Below, one piece after another: positions 1 to 12,469 of a DNA stretch of 64,000 nucleotides. A program made the position numbers and the translations under genes. Position 1 is the stretch's first letter, and each line of letters opens with the position of its first letter. Source of the DNA: Albula goreensis (lineage: Eukaryota; Chordata; Actinopteri; Albuliformes; Albulidae); assembly GCA_022829145.1 (NCBI GenBank), contig CM040761.1, forward strand, positions 16,550,245 to 16,614,244. The letters run 5' to 3'. The notes below the pieces were generated by a model. That model searched no databases. It was not told the origin of the DNA and saw only the letters and a program-made list of their open reading frames with translations.

Positions 1-2609
1 TATATATAGTAAAGCTTTGAAGAATGATCTGGATTATTAAAAGGTGGATACTGAAATGCACTTCCTTAAATTATTTGCTAGGTACTATCTGTGCAGCAAA
101 TACGTGCTATATATGTACTGTGTTCACTCCACACTAAAGATGATGTTGGAAATCTGCAAAGATCTCCTGCAAGGATTCACTGATTCTCTCAGGATTTATT
201 ATACTAAAAATGAGTGTGAAAATCTCCAAGGTGTTGGTTGGTTCTATTCCATCACAACTTTACAGTGTTCTTTTCATCCTGTCTTAAAAACATCTCAACA
301 CATAAAATATTGAAAACATTGCTTGTGATTCAAACATTCATACATGCGCTTGCTCACTAGTGCAATTTTAAGCAAGTATAATTTATCACTCCCACCTCAA
401 AAAGTCATGATTCATCATCTAAGCTGTTGAAGGAAAGGGGCAAAAAGACTCCGCCTTGCAATATGGGCAGCTCTGTCACCCACACTGTGCCTCCGTGGCC
501 AGGTGTCATATCCGCACGGAGTTTTAATAAAGTCCCACCTCATCAGGCATGCTGAAACGGGTCTTGTTGACTTTGTTTTCATGGGGGAACCACAGCATGT
601 TTTATTATTTTTCTGTAATAATTTAAAGCCAGAGATTATGGTATGTTTATCTTTTTGTACTGTTTTTTAATCAAGTATATTTATTTTAAATAAACAAACT
701 CCTTGGGGTGTCCCCTACCACCTGGGCATATTATTTTTACTCCTGACATGATCTGTATTTATATATGCACAAATAAAAAAAACTAAACAAAGCTGATGTA
801 AGGTATCCCCTTAATTTACAGCTGTGTTCTATCTATGGGATCAGCTCTCACAACTCTGTACTGTTCATTTATGCAGTCATTTTAGACTTACATTTTGCAA
901 AAATGTTTTTTGCTCCCCATGAAATAAAACAGCTAAAACAGCTATGCAGTTAGTGATTGCTTGTCACTGAACAAATGACATTCAACCAAGGTTAAGCATG
1001 CAAATAAACATTAATGGTATTTTCATTTTAACAATAAATCTACTTTTGCTGATACTTTGTGTACTTTATAATGTATAATTACACCAATGGTCACTATGTT
1101 GAAACAAAAAGCAGGAAGCATCAACACTTATCTACATTAAATATCAATCTCGACCACACAGTCTTAATGATGTTGTAAAACTTGGGTTCTCCCCTACCCC
1201 CCCAGCTCCAAAATGGGTTAAGTTAGATGGTAGATAGAGCACAGCCAGACCAGAGGAATTCAATGTTTTCTAACTTCATGCTGGAACCCTTTGGCATTTG
1301 GGGTTTATCACCCAAAGGGGTGTGTGGCTGAACTGCACTCAGTCAGTTGAACGTAATATAGGTCACATGATCCAAGGAGTCCGGTTCACTCTGCTGTCCT
1401 GTTTGTTCTGTTTCCATGACAATGCCACCATGGTTCTTTTCTCATTCTGGAAGGCAGTAGAAATAAACACTGCCATTTCATTACCTCTAGTGCACTTCCC
1501 GTTGGCCTTAAGACAGAAATAGGGGCAAGAAGGACAAAAAGTATGAGACCCCGAGTATGTATCTTTACGCGTACAGTATCATACACTTGCATAGTCTTAC
1601 AAAATGTATGAACACATGCTGACAGTTTAAATGAGTCTAAATGAGACAGTTTGAATAACTTTGCTCTGTTCAAGTAATTTGACACTAGATATTCAACTGT
1701 GAGAATCTGGAACAAGGTTTTTTGGCCCAATCCCCTGTACTTTAGTTTAAAATATAAGTAGTTGAACAGAGTCTTGATTTGGAGTTGACCTGGAGTTTTA
1801 GTGAAAGATTAAAAACCAATGAAATCTGTATGTCAGTTACCACTGCTGGGCAGTGACTCTAGTCACACAGTAACTCAAGTGACGAGGGGAGAGTTGGAAC
1901 ACAGGAACTCCACTTACCTGGAACTAACTGCGATAACACTGCTCTGCTCTGGGACTATGATAGGATCTGCAAAAACATGTACCTAACCCACTTTACTGCC
2001 CTTTTCTTGTTCTTTCCTTGGCTTGTACAGCGTACCTATATGTGTCCAGTCTCATGGGTAAATGTAACCTTGACCATTCTATATCATAACTTTTGATGGG
2101 AAAATTACGAGCAGTACATAACACATAAGGGTGAGCCTGTAGGGAAAATAAATTGATTAGAGAACACAGGTTAGATCAAGTTCATTAGGCCTCCATTTAC
2201 AATCTATAATTGCATCAGTGCTTTGTTTTATTTTGAATCATTAAGAAGCAGAGTATCCATGCTGAACAATTCTTTTTAACCTCATTTATCTAAGCCCTCC
2301 AAAGTTTTTACACACCTGATCAAATGTTTTCTTGATTGTAGACCATGGTAAATAAATAAGAGACAATGGGAAACATGCTTTAATGAGGAAGTTCTAAATT
2401 AAAAGTAATAATAGAAAAAACTTTCAAAAAGTATCACCAACTATGTCTAGTCCAGCCCAGTCCACATCCTGACCACAAGGTGACCCAAGCGTGCCCCAGG
2501 CACTATAACAAGGATCAGTGGTTAGGAATAATATCTTCCAGAACATTAATTTTTGAATATGTGTAACACTAACATTGTTAGGAAAATAACCACAGTGTTA
2601 GGCACACAC
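1..2609. other. Left flank and aqp8 upstream region, no gene seen
   Basis: I see no coding region here; every reading frame is short and unlike known proteins. An AATAAA hexamer at 526-531 follows a somewhat GC-richer stretch (about 430-525). It could be the 3' end of a + strand gene lying left of the window, but there is no coding sequence to support that. The last few hundred bases before 2610 should contain the proximal promoter of aqp8. Confidence 0.5.
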
Positions 2610-2617
2610 TATAAAAG
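2610..2617 (+). promoter_or_regulatory. TATA box of the aquaporin-8 gene
   Basis: A consensus TATAAAAG lies about 30 bases upstream of a stretch (about 2640-2703) that ends in a good splice donor. It is about 930 bases upstream of the aquaporin start codon, with a matching acceptor just before that codon. The spacing fits a TATA-driven start near 2640. Transcription is inferred, not observed. Confidence 0.55.
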
Positions 2618-2639
2618 CGATCCATTTCCAAGAAAGGGG

Positions 2640-2703
2640 CATTTGATCATTCCGCATTCAGACTGATTTCTGAGAAACGGCCGCAGGATCCTGGGATACA
2701 TTG
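2640..2703 (+). other. aqp8: Probable non-coding first exon of aqp8
   Basis: The 5' end is placed about 30 bases after the TATA box at 2610. The 3' end is set by the donor GTAAGA at 2704. The block contains no ATG that opens a useful frame. It would splice over a 781-base intron to the acceptor TTTTTCCACAG ending at 3484, leaving 54 bases of leader before the ATG at 3539. A second copy of the donor sequence follows 11 bases downstream. This is an inference from signals alone. Confidence 0.45.
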
Positions 2704-3186
2704 GTAAGATCTGTGTAAGATCTGTGCCTATCTGTGTCAATCATATAATGAATAATGTTGTTAGGTTAGATACCAGCACTGCTCAGTAAGGTATATTTAG
2801 AAGATAATACATCCTACAGTAAAATGTTCTGTCTTAAATCAACTCTAATAGAGTACATTTAACTCTTGACAGAGTACTGAGCCTTGCTGGACCCATGAAC
2901 TCTGTGAAAGTTAAATCAGCTCTGAGGAAAAAAAGGGGTTCAAATAAGGAGCTGAATTCAGGTGCATAATTCAGTTTTTGAAGCAATATTACAATTATTC
3001 CTTCAGACATACTGAGTTAGTTCTTGCTGGTGCTGGTCAATGGCTCAGTGCAATTTCTTCACAGAAACTATAACTTAGCTACACTATACTATTCTATACT
3101 ATGGCTGCATGTGATAGTGGGTGTACCAAGTTCCACTACAGTGACAAGCATTTATACCCGTTTTAGGTACAATGTGGAACTTTTTA

Positions 3187-3188
<2 letters not shown>

Positions 3189-3274
<86 letters not shown>
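3189..3274. repeat. (GT)43 microsatellite in the aqp8 5' intron
   Basis: This is an uninterrupted 86-base GT repeat inside the intron between the non-coding exon and the first coding exon, about 210 bases upstream of the splice acceptor. Perfect repeats of this length are normally highly length-polymorphic and can adopt Z-DNA. The valine-cysteine and histidine-threonine frames across it are artefacts. Confidence 0.98.
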
Positions 3275-3275
<1 letters not shown>

Positions 3276-3538
3276 TGTACACAAGCACCATCTGCATGTG
3301 TGATATTAATTATTATTCGTCAATTCTCACAAAGAAATCTCGAGACGAGGGTTACGTTTAATTAACACGTAATACATCAGTGAAGATGAGATTTATCTCT
3401 TCACATGCAATACCGTGATTTGAAAAACAAAAACAGAAACTGAAGTCCTTTATTGTATCTAATATTTTTTTCATTTTTCCACAGTTCCCAAGATTTTGTT
3501 GTTACCCAGGATTTCTCAAGCCCAGTCCTACTATCGCC

Positions 3539-6337
3539 ATGTCTACCCTGTCAGTCGGCAAGGCCGACTGTGAAAAAGCCGAGAAATTTAACGCTGGTCG
3601 CAGCAGGTACGACAAGTACGTGCTGCCTTGCGTGGCTGAATTTTTCGGGACTGGCCTCTTCATATTCACCGGCTGCGCTTCGCTCATCGAAAACTCCCCG
3701 GGAACAGGCAGGCTTCAACCTGCTGTCGCACATGGAGTCGCACTGTCCATTTCCGTCGCCATCGCGGCAGGAGTGAGGTACTGTATGTCATCCCGCTGTT
3801 TACAGCACGATGCACAGTGTCAAACTGAAGTGTTTGACCTTAACGATGACTTACGACTGTAAGCAGTTGTATGACAATTGTTATTTTTCTCAGTATTTGC
3901 TTGATATGAAAGTGTCGTTGTGACTGCAGTAAATTAGCCAAGTAGTATAGGACCCAAATCCTATGTCTATTTTCCAGACATGGCATGGGATACCAATCTC
4001 GTATTAGTCACTTACGAGTTATCTAAAGTTATTTGCCAGAAATATATATTTATGTTGGACTTTCACCAGGGGCACAAGTAAACGTTGTTTCCTTTGGTTC
4101 TATTTGTGCACTTAGAATCAATAAAACATTAGGAGTAAGGGCAAGTTTAAAAATCATTGACTGTACTGTCAATATATTTGTTTTCCCGTTGCTTAACAGC
4201 TGATTATCCCAAATTGAGCAGTTTTTCCACATTCGATCAATTGTGAACAAAAATAGTGTTAATGTAATTATTTACAGAAAACTTTTCACTAAAATACATC
4301 CCCAATGAGTTCAGCAGGGTGAAAGTATATAGGTGGCATAGAATGAGGTTTGGATAACCTTGTACTAGCCTACAAATGTGTTGTAAAATGTTCTTTCCTA
4401 AATGTAAACACTTTGCATTTAATAATTGATAGCACATTATAGAAAATAATTAATTTTATGGTTTGAATGTCTTATGGCAATTTTGTTGTGGAGTACCAAA
4501 ACCATCACTCATGGTAATGTGCAAGAATATAAAATGTCACACATGCTTGAATTCATTACTCAAGGTTAAGGTGTCAGAAGACAAGGTATCATTGTGTTTC
4601 AATTGAGTGGTGCCCCAGCAGGCCAGGAGCTCATGAAGTCATTTCTGTCACAGCCTTCCATGTTCTTTATCGCAGTTAACACCTGTGTGAGCTGTGGAGA
4701 TGAGACTGAGTGGCCGAATGTGTTTTGTCAAACAAGCAGAAGAAGCAATGTTGCACTTCCACATTCATGCGTGCAAATTGAATACTGGAGGTCAGGCTGA
4801 CCTTGTGCGTTGTATTGGGTCTGTTTTGTGCAGTGGTGGGCACATGAACCCAGCGGTGTCACTGGGAGCAGCGATAAGTGGTGGTCTCAACGTATTCCTG
4901 CTCATTCCCTACTGGGCGGCTCAGTTCTGTGGAGGATTGGTAGGGGCTGGCCTAGCAAGGGTGAGTGGGCCTGTATTTCTGTTCACATCCGGGACATTGG
5001 TGACCTTTCCCTTAATGCACTTCACAGACACACACAACCGATTATATATTTCCAAAGCTTTTTTCTACCTCACTCTTTGTTTCTATAACTTTCTTTCTTT
5101 CTCTCTTTGCCTCGCTCTTTCTGTCATTAAACTTGTTTGCAAATCCAACAAACTTGGTGAATCAATTTACAACATAATTTGAGCTTTGTTTTAATGAAGA
5201 CAGAGGCTGTGTTTGTGACAGATGGGTAAAGGTGTATTCACAGCTATGGGAACAGGTATTGTGATGCCAGAATTAAACCTCTGAGGCTTTGTCTGAGGCT
5301 GTGCCTTCACAGGAAGTAAGTCAGACAAGGTGACATCTGCATATTTTAGGAGCATTCTCCCACCAAATGCTTCATTTCTACTCCCTGATGAAAGTGACAT
5401 TCTCCACCCCTCTTCCCATGGCCAGGCAATATCATCACACGCAAATTATGTGAATGCAACGGGCGGGGCCTTCACCTCCATCAAGACAGGAGACCAGGTA
5501 GCTGGAGCCCTGCTGGCCGAGATTGTCATGACGTTTTACCTGGTCCTGACCGTGTGTATGAGCGCCATCAACAAGCCAAGCAAAACACCGCTGGCTCCAT
5601 TCTGCATCGGGCTGACTCTCACCGTGGGCATTCTGGGAGGGTGAGTCTCTTTCTCCCCTTCGCTCTCTCTCTCTGTCACTACTTTTATCTTGTAGGTTGC
5701 ACATTTTAGCTCATGTTTGGTTTCCGCAAAATGAAAATGAGTTTGGACCTGCATATTCCTCAAGTGGCATTGTGTGTAGTTTGCACACAGGTTCCACTGA
5801 GATGAAACACGTTAAAATACTGCCCCGACAGGTTATGCTGAGCCTAAATAACACCATATTCATATCAAGTCAAGAGGCAAAATGTGTATAATAAATAAAT
5901 AAATGAAGTGACTGTTGCGTGCAGAAGCACAACACGTTTCTGCCACACTCTCCCTGTAACCGTGTCACTCTCTCTCTCGGGGCTGTCAGTGGGGGTGTGT
6001 CGGGAGCCTGTTTGAACCCTGCAAGAGCCTTTGGACCAGCAGTGGTGGCAAACTACTGGGCCTATCACTGGGTGTACTGGGTGGGCCCTCTCATCGCCGC
6101 GGTGATGGTGGGCCTGGTGCTCAGGTACCTCTTTTATTACATCTGATAATGTACAATTCTTCATAACGATTGTTACTTTTATTAGTATTTTGTGAGCAAA
6201 AACACTTAGAATGACATTGTTTTCATGTTCACCTTCATCCTCATCATATTATTCTCTCCCGTCTCCTTCACCAAAGGTTTCTCCTTGGTGACCCAGGGAT
6301 TCGACTCATTATGAAGAAAGAGGAAACACTGGCATGA
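3539..6337 (+). CDS. aqp8: Aquaporin-8, 258 residues in five coding exons
   Basis: This is a channel of the aquaporin-8 branch, whose members pass water, ammonia and hydrogen peroxide. I joined coding exons 3539..3777, 4834..4960, 5426..5640, 5990..6124 and 6277..6337. All junctions are GT-AG and keep frame, and the total is 777 bases. Six membrane spans are visible. The two pore half-helices carry N85-P86-A87 in [11 protein letters not shown] and N203-P204-A205 in [18 protein letters not shown]. The aromatic/arginine filter aligns to H65, I191, A200 and R206; the His/Ile pair is characteristic of AQP8. C201 precedes the second NPA as in AQP8, and N132-A-T is a glycosylation sequon in loop C. 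The length is normal for the family. The start is the first ATG after the acceptor at 3484. The 3' exon is short (20 residues). Teleosts carry several aqp8 copies (8a and 8b types), and I cannot assign which one this is. The family call is very secure; exon ends are well supported. Confidence 0.93.
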
Positions 6338-6449
6338 AATCTTAAACTTTCACATTTTCAACTTCCTTATTCTACCCAAGGAAAAAAAGTCCCCCCACAT
6401 ATTCCCTCTAGCTGTTGAAAGAGACATTGCCACTGTCGGCAGATGTGAC

Positions 6450-6455
6450 AATAAA
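6450..6455 (+). terminator. aqp8: Polyadenylation signal of aqp8
   Basis: A canonical AATAAA lies 113 bases after the aquaporin stop codon (6335-6337), giving a short 3' UTR. It is followed within 30 bases by GT-containing sequence. Another AATAAA near 6833 could serve as a distal alternative. Confidence 0.6.
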
Positions 6456-9400
6456 GCCACTGCAGCACAGTGGAGTTTAGAAAGAAAGACTATGATTGTG
6501 GTATGGTTTTGATGTCTATTGGAGGTATGCTATCTGACAGAGGCTAGTCTAATGGTTTCCCACCTAAGGGAATGCTACAGAGCCCAACAGTGGATGGCAC
6601 AACATAACCCACAGCTGTGGAAAGACAGATGTTCCTATGCATTCAATAATAATGTCATGGAATTTATGTAAATTATTGAAGAACTAAGGATGTAGTTAAT
6701 AGGCTTATATTGTGTTGCGGTCAACAAAATGGGGGTGGCATAACAATTGTTTACAGTTCAGTATCTTTACAGCCATACTGAAAAATAGACTAGCAGGACA
6801 TATAGTTGCATGTAGGTACACATATAAATCACAATAAATGCATGGATATATTGTAGTGTCAGATATAAAATTGTAAATAGTTTTTGGTGAGGATCATAGT
6901 CTAGATTATTTCTGGAAAACTAAAAAGAAGTTATCATATTTCGTTTGTTCTGCCACATTTATTGGGTAACATTGTTAATTTGCACCTTTAAACCATACAA
7001 TTTTCATAATCCTTCATTAATTTCAGATTGTCTCAATACAAAGTATAATTAATAAATGGCTTGTAAAACATAGCTGCGTGTTCAAGATGTTTGAAGTGAT
7101 TTATTTGGTAAATACATCCAAAAATATGTGAGCACCATGCCTTTCACTACTACAGGTCCTACCTTAATAATATTCAACAATTACATTCATACAATCTTTA
7201 TTATTCTTGCTTACAAACTCCATTTCATGGCAGACCTTGGGGAGGGGGGTATATTGTGTAACTGGGAATTTTGCGTACTATGGAATGGGACACAGAATAG
7301 AAAGGCATAACATTTGTATGGCAGAATTATATACAGGTGATAAAGTGTGGGCAATTTCCCTGTGCACAAAACCCACCTTGCCACCCCTATCATTAACCTA
7401 TTTCCAGGTCATTTCAGCCGTGCCGTAAAGATGAATAAAAACCCGTGGGCTTTCTCAGTGGGGCCTTTACAGGCCTGGGGATTTACGGCGTATTGTATGC
7501 GCAGAGCACAAGGTTGTTTCCTCTTCAGAACGCGTTATACTCCCTCACTTAATAAGCATTTGAGAGAAGGAGCATCAGCTGGAGAGAGAGAGAGAAAGAT
7601 AGAGAGACCTCTTCACACTCTTCTCTCCGCTGTCACTCAACCCCCACTCACCCACTCCCCCCATCTGGCTCTGATGTCGATTGACCTTTCGGACCTCCAC
7701 TTCCACCATGCAGTTGTTTTCTGTAGATTTAGTCATTGGCATGTGGGGTTGAGTTGAGAAGAGTGTAGACCAGTCCTTTCTTCCCTCCCTCCTCTCTTCA
7801 TCTATCACTCTCTCAGTTTTTTTTTTTTTTATTTTGTTCACTGCAGCTCCATACCAATGCTTGGTGGTTATAAAATAGACACATATCCTCCTCAAAATAT
7901 GTGTCAACAAAAATCTATGAGAAAAGTACAAACTCAACAATATAACAACAATAAGGACAGTATGCAACAATAATACAACAGTAAGGATTACTAAACTCTA
8001 ATAAAAAGGTGATATCTGCACACCTGATGTATTTTACTACAGATATAAAAGAGCCAAAATAAATACCAGACTAAAGCACAAACTCAATACAACTAGCAAA
8101 ACACCATGAAATAAACATGAATTTATGTGGTGTTTTTTCCAATATACAGTTGTTGCATTGAGATTGTATTTTTTTCCAGGATTATTAGATGTTGAAATAA
8201 AAATGAAAATGTTTCCGCCTTAATCATTTCCACTAGGATAAGAATCACTGATAATAAAAGAAAATTGTAATGATAATAATAATTTGAATAAGGTAATAAT
8301 AATAAGGTGATAGAGTAATTAACCTCTCAGAGCAATCCATCCCACATCTTCTCTGTACACGCACAGGAACATTCACGGGAAACTTCAGATTACACAGATG
8401 TTTCTTGCGCCCGCCCCCACTGCACCCACCCCCCCTCTGGATGCTGGTGGATGTCAGTGTGAATCAGCTTTCTCCCCCCCATGATGACAGATCATTGCAA
8501 TTGTTTGTCTGTCAGGCGTGGTTGTAAATGACACAGATTCGGAACAGATCCCCCTTTTATTGGCACGGCTGTTCAGATTCAGCATCCAACTGTCCGGCTG
8601 CCTCCAACCGTCCCGAAATTAGATAAACGCGCTGCTACCCCTGTTCCTCCTGACAGAGAGTAATGAGACCAATAGCTACTGTAAAAACCAATAATGTGAT
8701 TCACGCCAAGGGGATGGTGCATATTTTACGGCCACACAAGGCTCTGCGTAATGCATTTACCCAGTGTCATCACAAACATGCAATTTCTCTACTTAAATGC
8801 ATTTGTTTAGCTCCTCTCAAAATCACGTTTGCAGCCTACAACAAGGGGGCCCTTCTGCTTTTCCCTCCGTAGAGTGTAAGCACAAACATGAAAGAGGAAT
8901 TCATTATGAAACTTTTTAGACCCTAGAAATCTGGAATTGCTTTAAGCAGTCATCAGTACAATGTTAAACATACAAACTGCTGGTTGCTTGTGTTTTGTGT
9001 GTGCATGTCTGTGTGTCAGAGAGAGACAGAGAGAGAAGCCTGTGTGTTTGTGTGTGTGCTGAGCTTGTATCTGCTCATGTTTGTGGCATTGGCATTGATC
9101 TACGCATGTGTGCACATGGGTATTTCTGTGTGTGGTCCTTACTTACATTGTTGATCTTAAATGAACTGGCAGTGGTATTTGACCTATTTTCACCTGTTTC
9201 TAACACAAATTATGCAATAAAATAGAGCTTTTGGAGCTGTATTCTTATAAATGAGTTTTTTTTTGTTCATCAGAACTAAACTCTTGAGCAGTGGTACTGT
9301 TAGGATCCTTTTCACAAAGGCACAGGCCCGGTTTTGTTGTTAGATTCGATTAATGCCTCTGCTGTCACTCATCATTCGATATAGCCAATAACATCAATTT

Positions 9401-11226
9401 ACGCCGTATAATATTATAGAAACAATAGCAGAAACAAAATGAGTTGGAACACCAAGACGAGAACAGATGGCACATAATTGCCTCGTGGAGGAAGCCAGGG
9501 AGTCAATTTTTACAGCTCTCGGGGGAGAGGCTATTTCAAAAAGTGCAGGTGCATTTGTTTTGATCGGGAAAGGCCTGAAGGAACCGTGTGAAGAGGAAGA
9601 AAAAAAAACTCGCCACGCTTACATTAGAGAAGAATTTCACAAAAGCACGATTACTTTATTAGCGAGACCACGATGCACTTGTACACTTTCATTACGCCAA
9701 ATGAAATAAACAAAGCGAACGGAAGCCCACAACGCGCGCATGGAACTGCCTGCCGACAGATGAGGCCTTGGATTGGGCATAAGTGAAGTCGAACATATTG
9801 AAATATCGGTCTCATCTGTAAGCAAACGGTGAGCCTATCAGAAAACAGTCCAACTTCATGCAATAGCCATACTTCTGCAAGTGCGGTATAATTAATTAGA
9901 ATAACCAAGGTCTCGTCATTAAAGATGAAATTATTACGAAAAACATGAGGAAATAAGCCGGTATCACACATCGTCATTTTGTGACTCAAGCATGAACAAA
10001 CACACCGGAAACAAAACTGTGATAAAAGTTGAATAAAGCTTGGCCAACTAAACTTTTTTCGACATGGACAAAGCCTTAATGCAAATTATTTTTTATTTTA
10101 CTTACTCTAAACCGCAAAATTCATTGACTCAAATCAAACACAAACTTATATTGAAATCCAACCAATCTTGTCGAGGCTCCCAGTTCGACCATGGGGTGAC
10201 GCTAAAGATACACGTGTACCCGAGGTAATTCCAAGTGAACAGAATGTTCGATTGTATCGAACTTTATAAAACCGTTTTTAATGTTAATAAAAAAGTGATT
10301 AATAAAAATAAATGATTGAAATTCTAATTTAAAAAAATGCAGTTCCGTCCTGTCTCCCTTTATCAAGTCACTTTAAGAGAAAGTGGTCTTAAGACCTGTA
10401 CATAGAGCTTTATGTTGTACAGAATCTGAAGCACCTTCTTATCACCTAGTATTTACAGTATGTTTATGTTCTCTGGAATCTGGAATCATTTTATATTGAT
10501 ATATGTTTGTCACAGGTTTTAGTACTTATGTTTTTGCAGATGTATGGAATTCATGTACTACACTGTATTAGCTGATACTTAGAGTGATTTATAGCTTAGT
10601 AGGCTTTAACCATGGATTGAATAGCATAAGGCTACTTCAGTAATGTGGACAGAGAAAGTGGAAATGAACAAAAGTTGCTCCTGACCTGCTGTAATAATGG
10701 TATAACCTGCAAGGCAGCTGTACAGTCTGTACGATGATAATGTCATGTAATGGTTTTATCTGGTAAGACTTCATCCGTAATCTTACATTCATTTAAATAA
10801 AAGAGGCTTTGCTGAGTGTGTTTAATGGACTAGTCAAATTAGGACATGGCCACTTTGAAGAGATGTCATTGTTGAATCAACATGTTCTTTGAGGTAAGGA
10901 TAACCTTCATTTTGAATCATCCCTTTACAAATAAAAAGCTGAAAAAAATGAGAAATATGAAGTTACCAGGGTCTGGGCCACTGTTATGTGGCTATATGAG
11001 GTTTTATCTCACCTCTATGCACTTACATGAAGACGGGCAGTACAGAGCGTAGGTTACTAAGGTCAGAGAATCTGTGGTCATTATGGTCATTCCTGTAGGC
11101 ATTCCAGAAAACTCTCGGTGCAGTGCATGCATGGGGTATGCCCCAGCCAATCCATAACCTGGCACACATGTCATTCCATCGGATGACTATTTTTGGATGG
11201 TTGGCTATGATTCAGCATCTCTTTCC

Positions 11227-11264
<38 letters not shown>

Positions 11265-12340
11265 ACACGCAGAACAGACATGTATGTTTCAGTTAAATGG
11301 CAAGACATACTTGCATGTAAATGCCATGAAATAAAAGCTGATTGCTTGTACTTTTGACTCATAATCATCTTGTAGTGTCAAATACAAATGTCTGAATAAT
11401 GTAAGAACAATAACACATTTTAATCTGCTGTTACAATACCTTTGGAGTGTTTGCTATATTTATATATAGGAGAATATCAGGCATGGACATGTGTGAAATA
11501 TGAACTTTACATGCAGCTGTAAAGGTTTCTGTGTGTGTGTGTCTATGAATTATTTATTATTTAAATATATTTCTCTTTGCATTTGTTTGAAGCTGCATAC
11601 ATAAGGTACCATTGCACATATGCAAACAAATTAGGGGAAATCAAATGGAGTGGATGTGAATTAGAATATTCTAGAAAAGCTGGAAAGAATTCAGGTGAAT
11701 AGAATATGGCACAAATTCCAGGCAAGCTTTGTGCAGACCTGGATCCCTTTATTATCCTCTGCTCGTGCCGCCCAGCTATATCAAACTAATAAATTACAGC
11801 CCATCTTGCTGATAACTTAGGAAAAAGGTTTGATTCTGTCTGCAGCTGTGACCCAGGGTTACCTAGCAACAGGTCGTGCCCAGATGAAATGCACAAGAAG
11901 GTTGGGGAAGTACGCATACAGGTCTGAGAGGAGGGAGGGAGAGATAGAGAGGAAGAGACAGAGAGAGGGAAGTGGGGAAAAAGAAGAGAAAGAGATGTAT
12001 GTCCTTGCTTTTGCAAAACTAATTTTTTATGACCATTCATGTATTAAACTGAATGTGAAATCTGAAGACAGAAAAAGTAATAAAAATGTAAAGATTGGAA
12101 AAAAAATTGAAAGAAGGAGATCAGGGTGCTCTCTCTGATTGACATAAGAAATAAATATGACTAGAGGATAGGCAGTGTAGTCCATATATTCAGGGATTCG
12201 TTGGCTGCTCTCTGAAACACTGGATCTTGGTATATTGCCTCCCTGTGGGGCATCGCAGTGGTAGTGGAGGAAAGGATACATTTTTTTAGTCTTGGGACAC
12301 ATCCATAATCTTGTATAGCATCAGCTAGGGAGGGACGGTG
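6456..12340. other. Intergenic, no gene seen
   Basis: This stretch is AT-rich with no recognisable coding sequence. It contains a GT/GA-rich patch at about 8994-9060, a (AC)14 tract at 11231-11258 and a 12-base palindrome GGTCTTAAGACC at 10385-10396. Two repeat-free, CpG-containing blocks (about 8540-8870 and 9300-9990) look more constrained than their surroundings and are discussed as candidate regulatory elements. An 80-codon open frame at 9467-9709 resembles no family I know. Confidence 0.5.
11231..11258. repeat. (AC)14 microsatellite
   Basis: A perfect 28-base AC repeat followed by an interrupted CACACACGC tail. It is intergenic with no attached feature. Confidence 0.95.
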
Positions 12341-12359
12341 ACAGAGGATGACCTGCCTT

Positions 12360-12469
12360 ATTGGGCAAAAAAAATACCTCTGGCCAATCAAGCACCTGTA
12401 GTTGCCTGCACCAGCTCAGCTGTCCAATCAGAGCACTGGAGAAATGTTCTTCTACAGGCTCCCAATTGG
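12360..12469. promoter_or_regulatory. Cluster of four CCAAT boxes
   Basis: CCAAT motifs lie at 12384-12388, 12424-12428 and 12462-12466. An inverted one (ATTGG) lies at 12360-12364, and another inverted one overlaps the last at 12465-12469. Spacings are 24, 40 and 38 bases. NF-Y binds CCAAT, and regularly spaced arrays are typical of promoters and of some retroelement LTRs. No TATA box or gene start was recognised downstream, so the role is unknown. Confidence 0.3.

Noticed and set aside
526-531. 3' end of a gene left of the window
   Set aside because: An AATAAA alone is weak evidence; no coding sequence precedes it in the available bases.
3024-3365. Open frames of Val-Cys or His-Thr repeats across the GT tract (and similar ones at 14588-15049, 22524-22833, 28657-29105, 34563-34902, 36870-37417, 39061-39755, 54091-54321)
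   Set aside because: They are translations of (GT)n/(CA)n microsatellites, present on both strands, with no splice context or family.
10385-10396. 12-base palindrome GGTCTTAAGACC
   Set aside because: Expected by chance at this length in 64 kb; no flanking structure.
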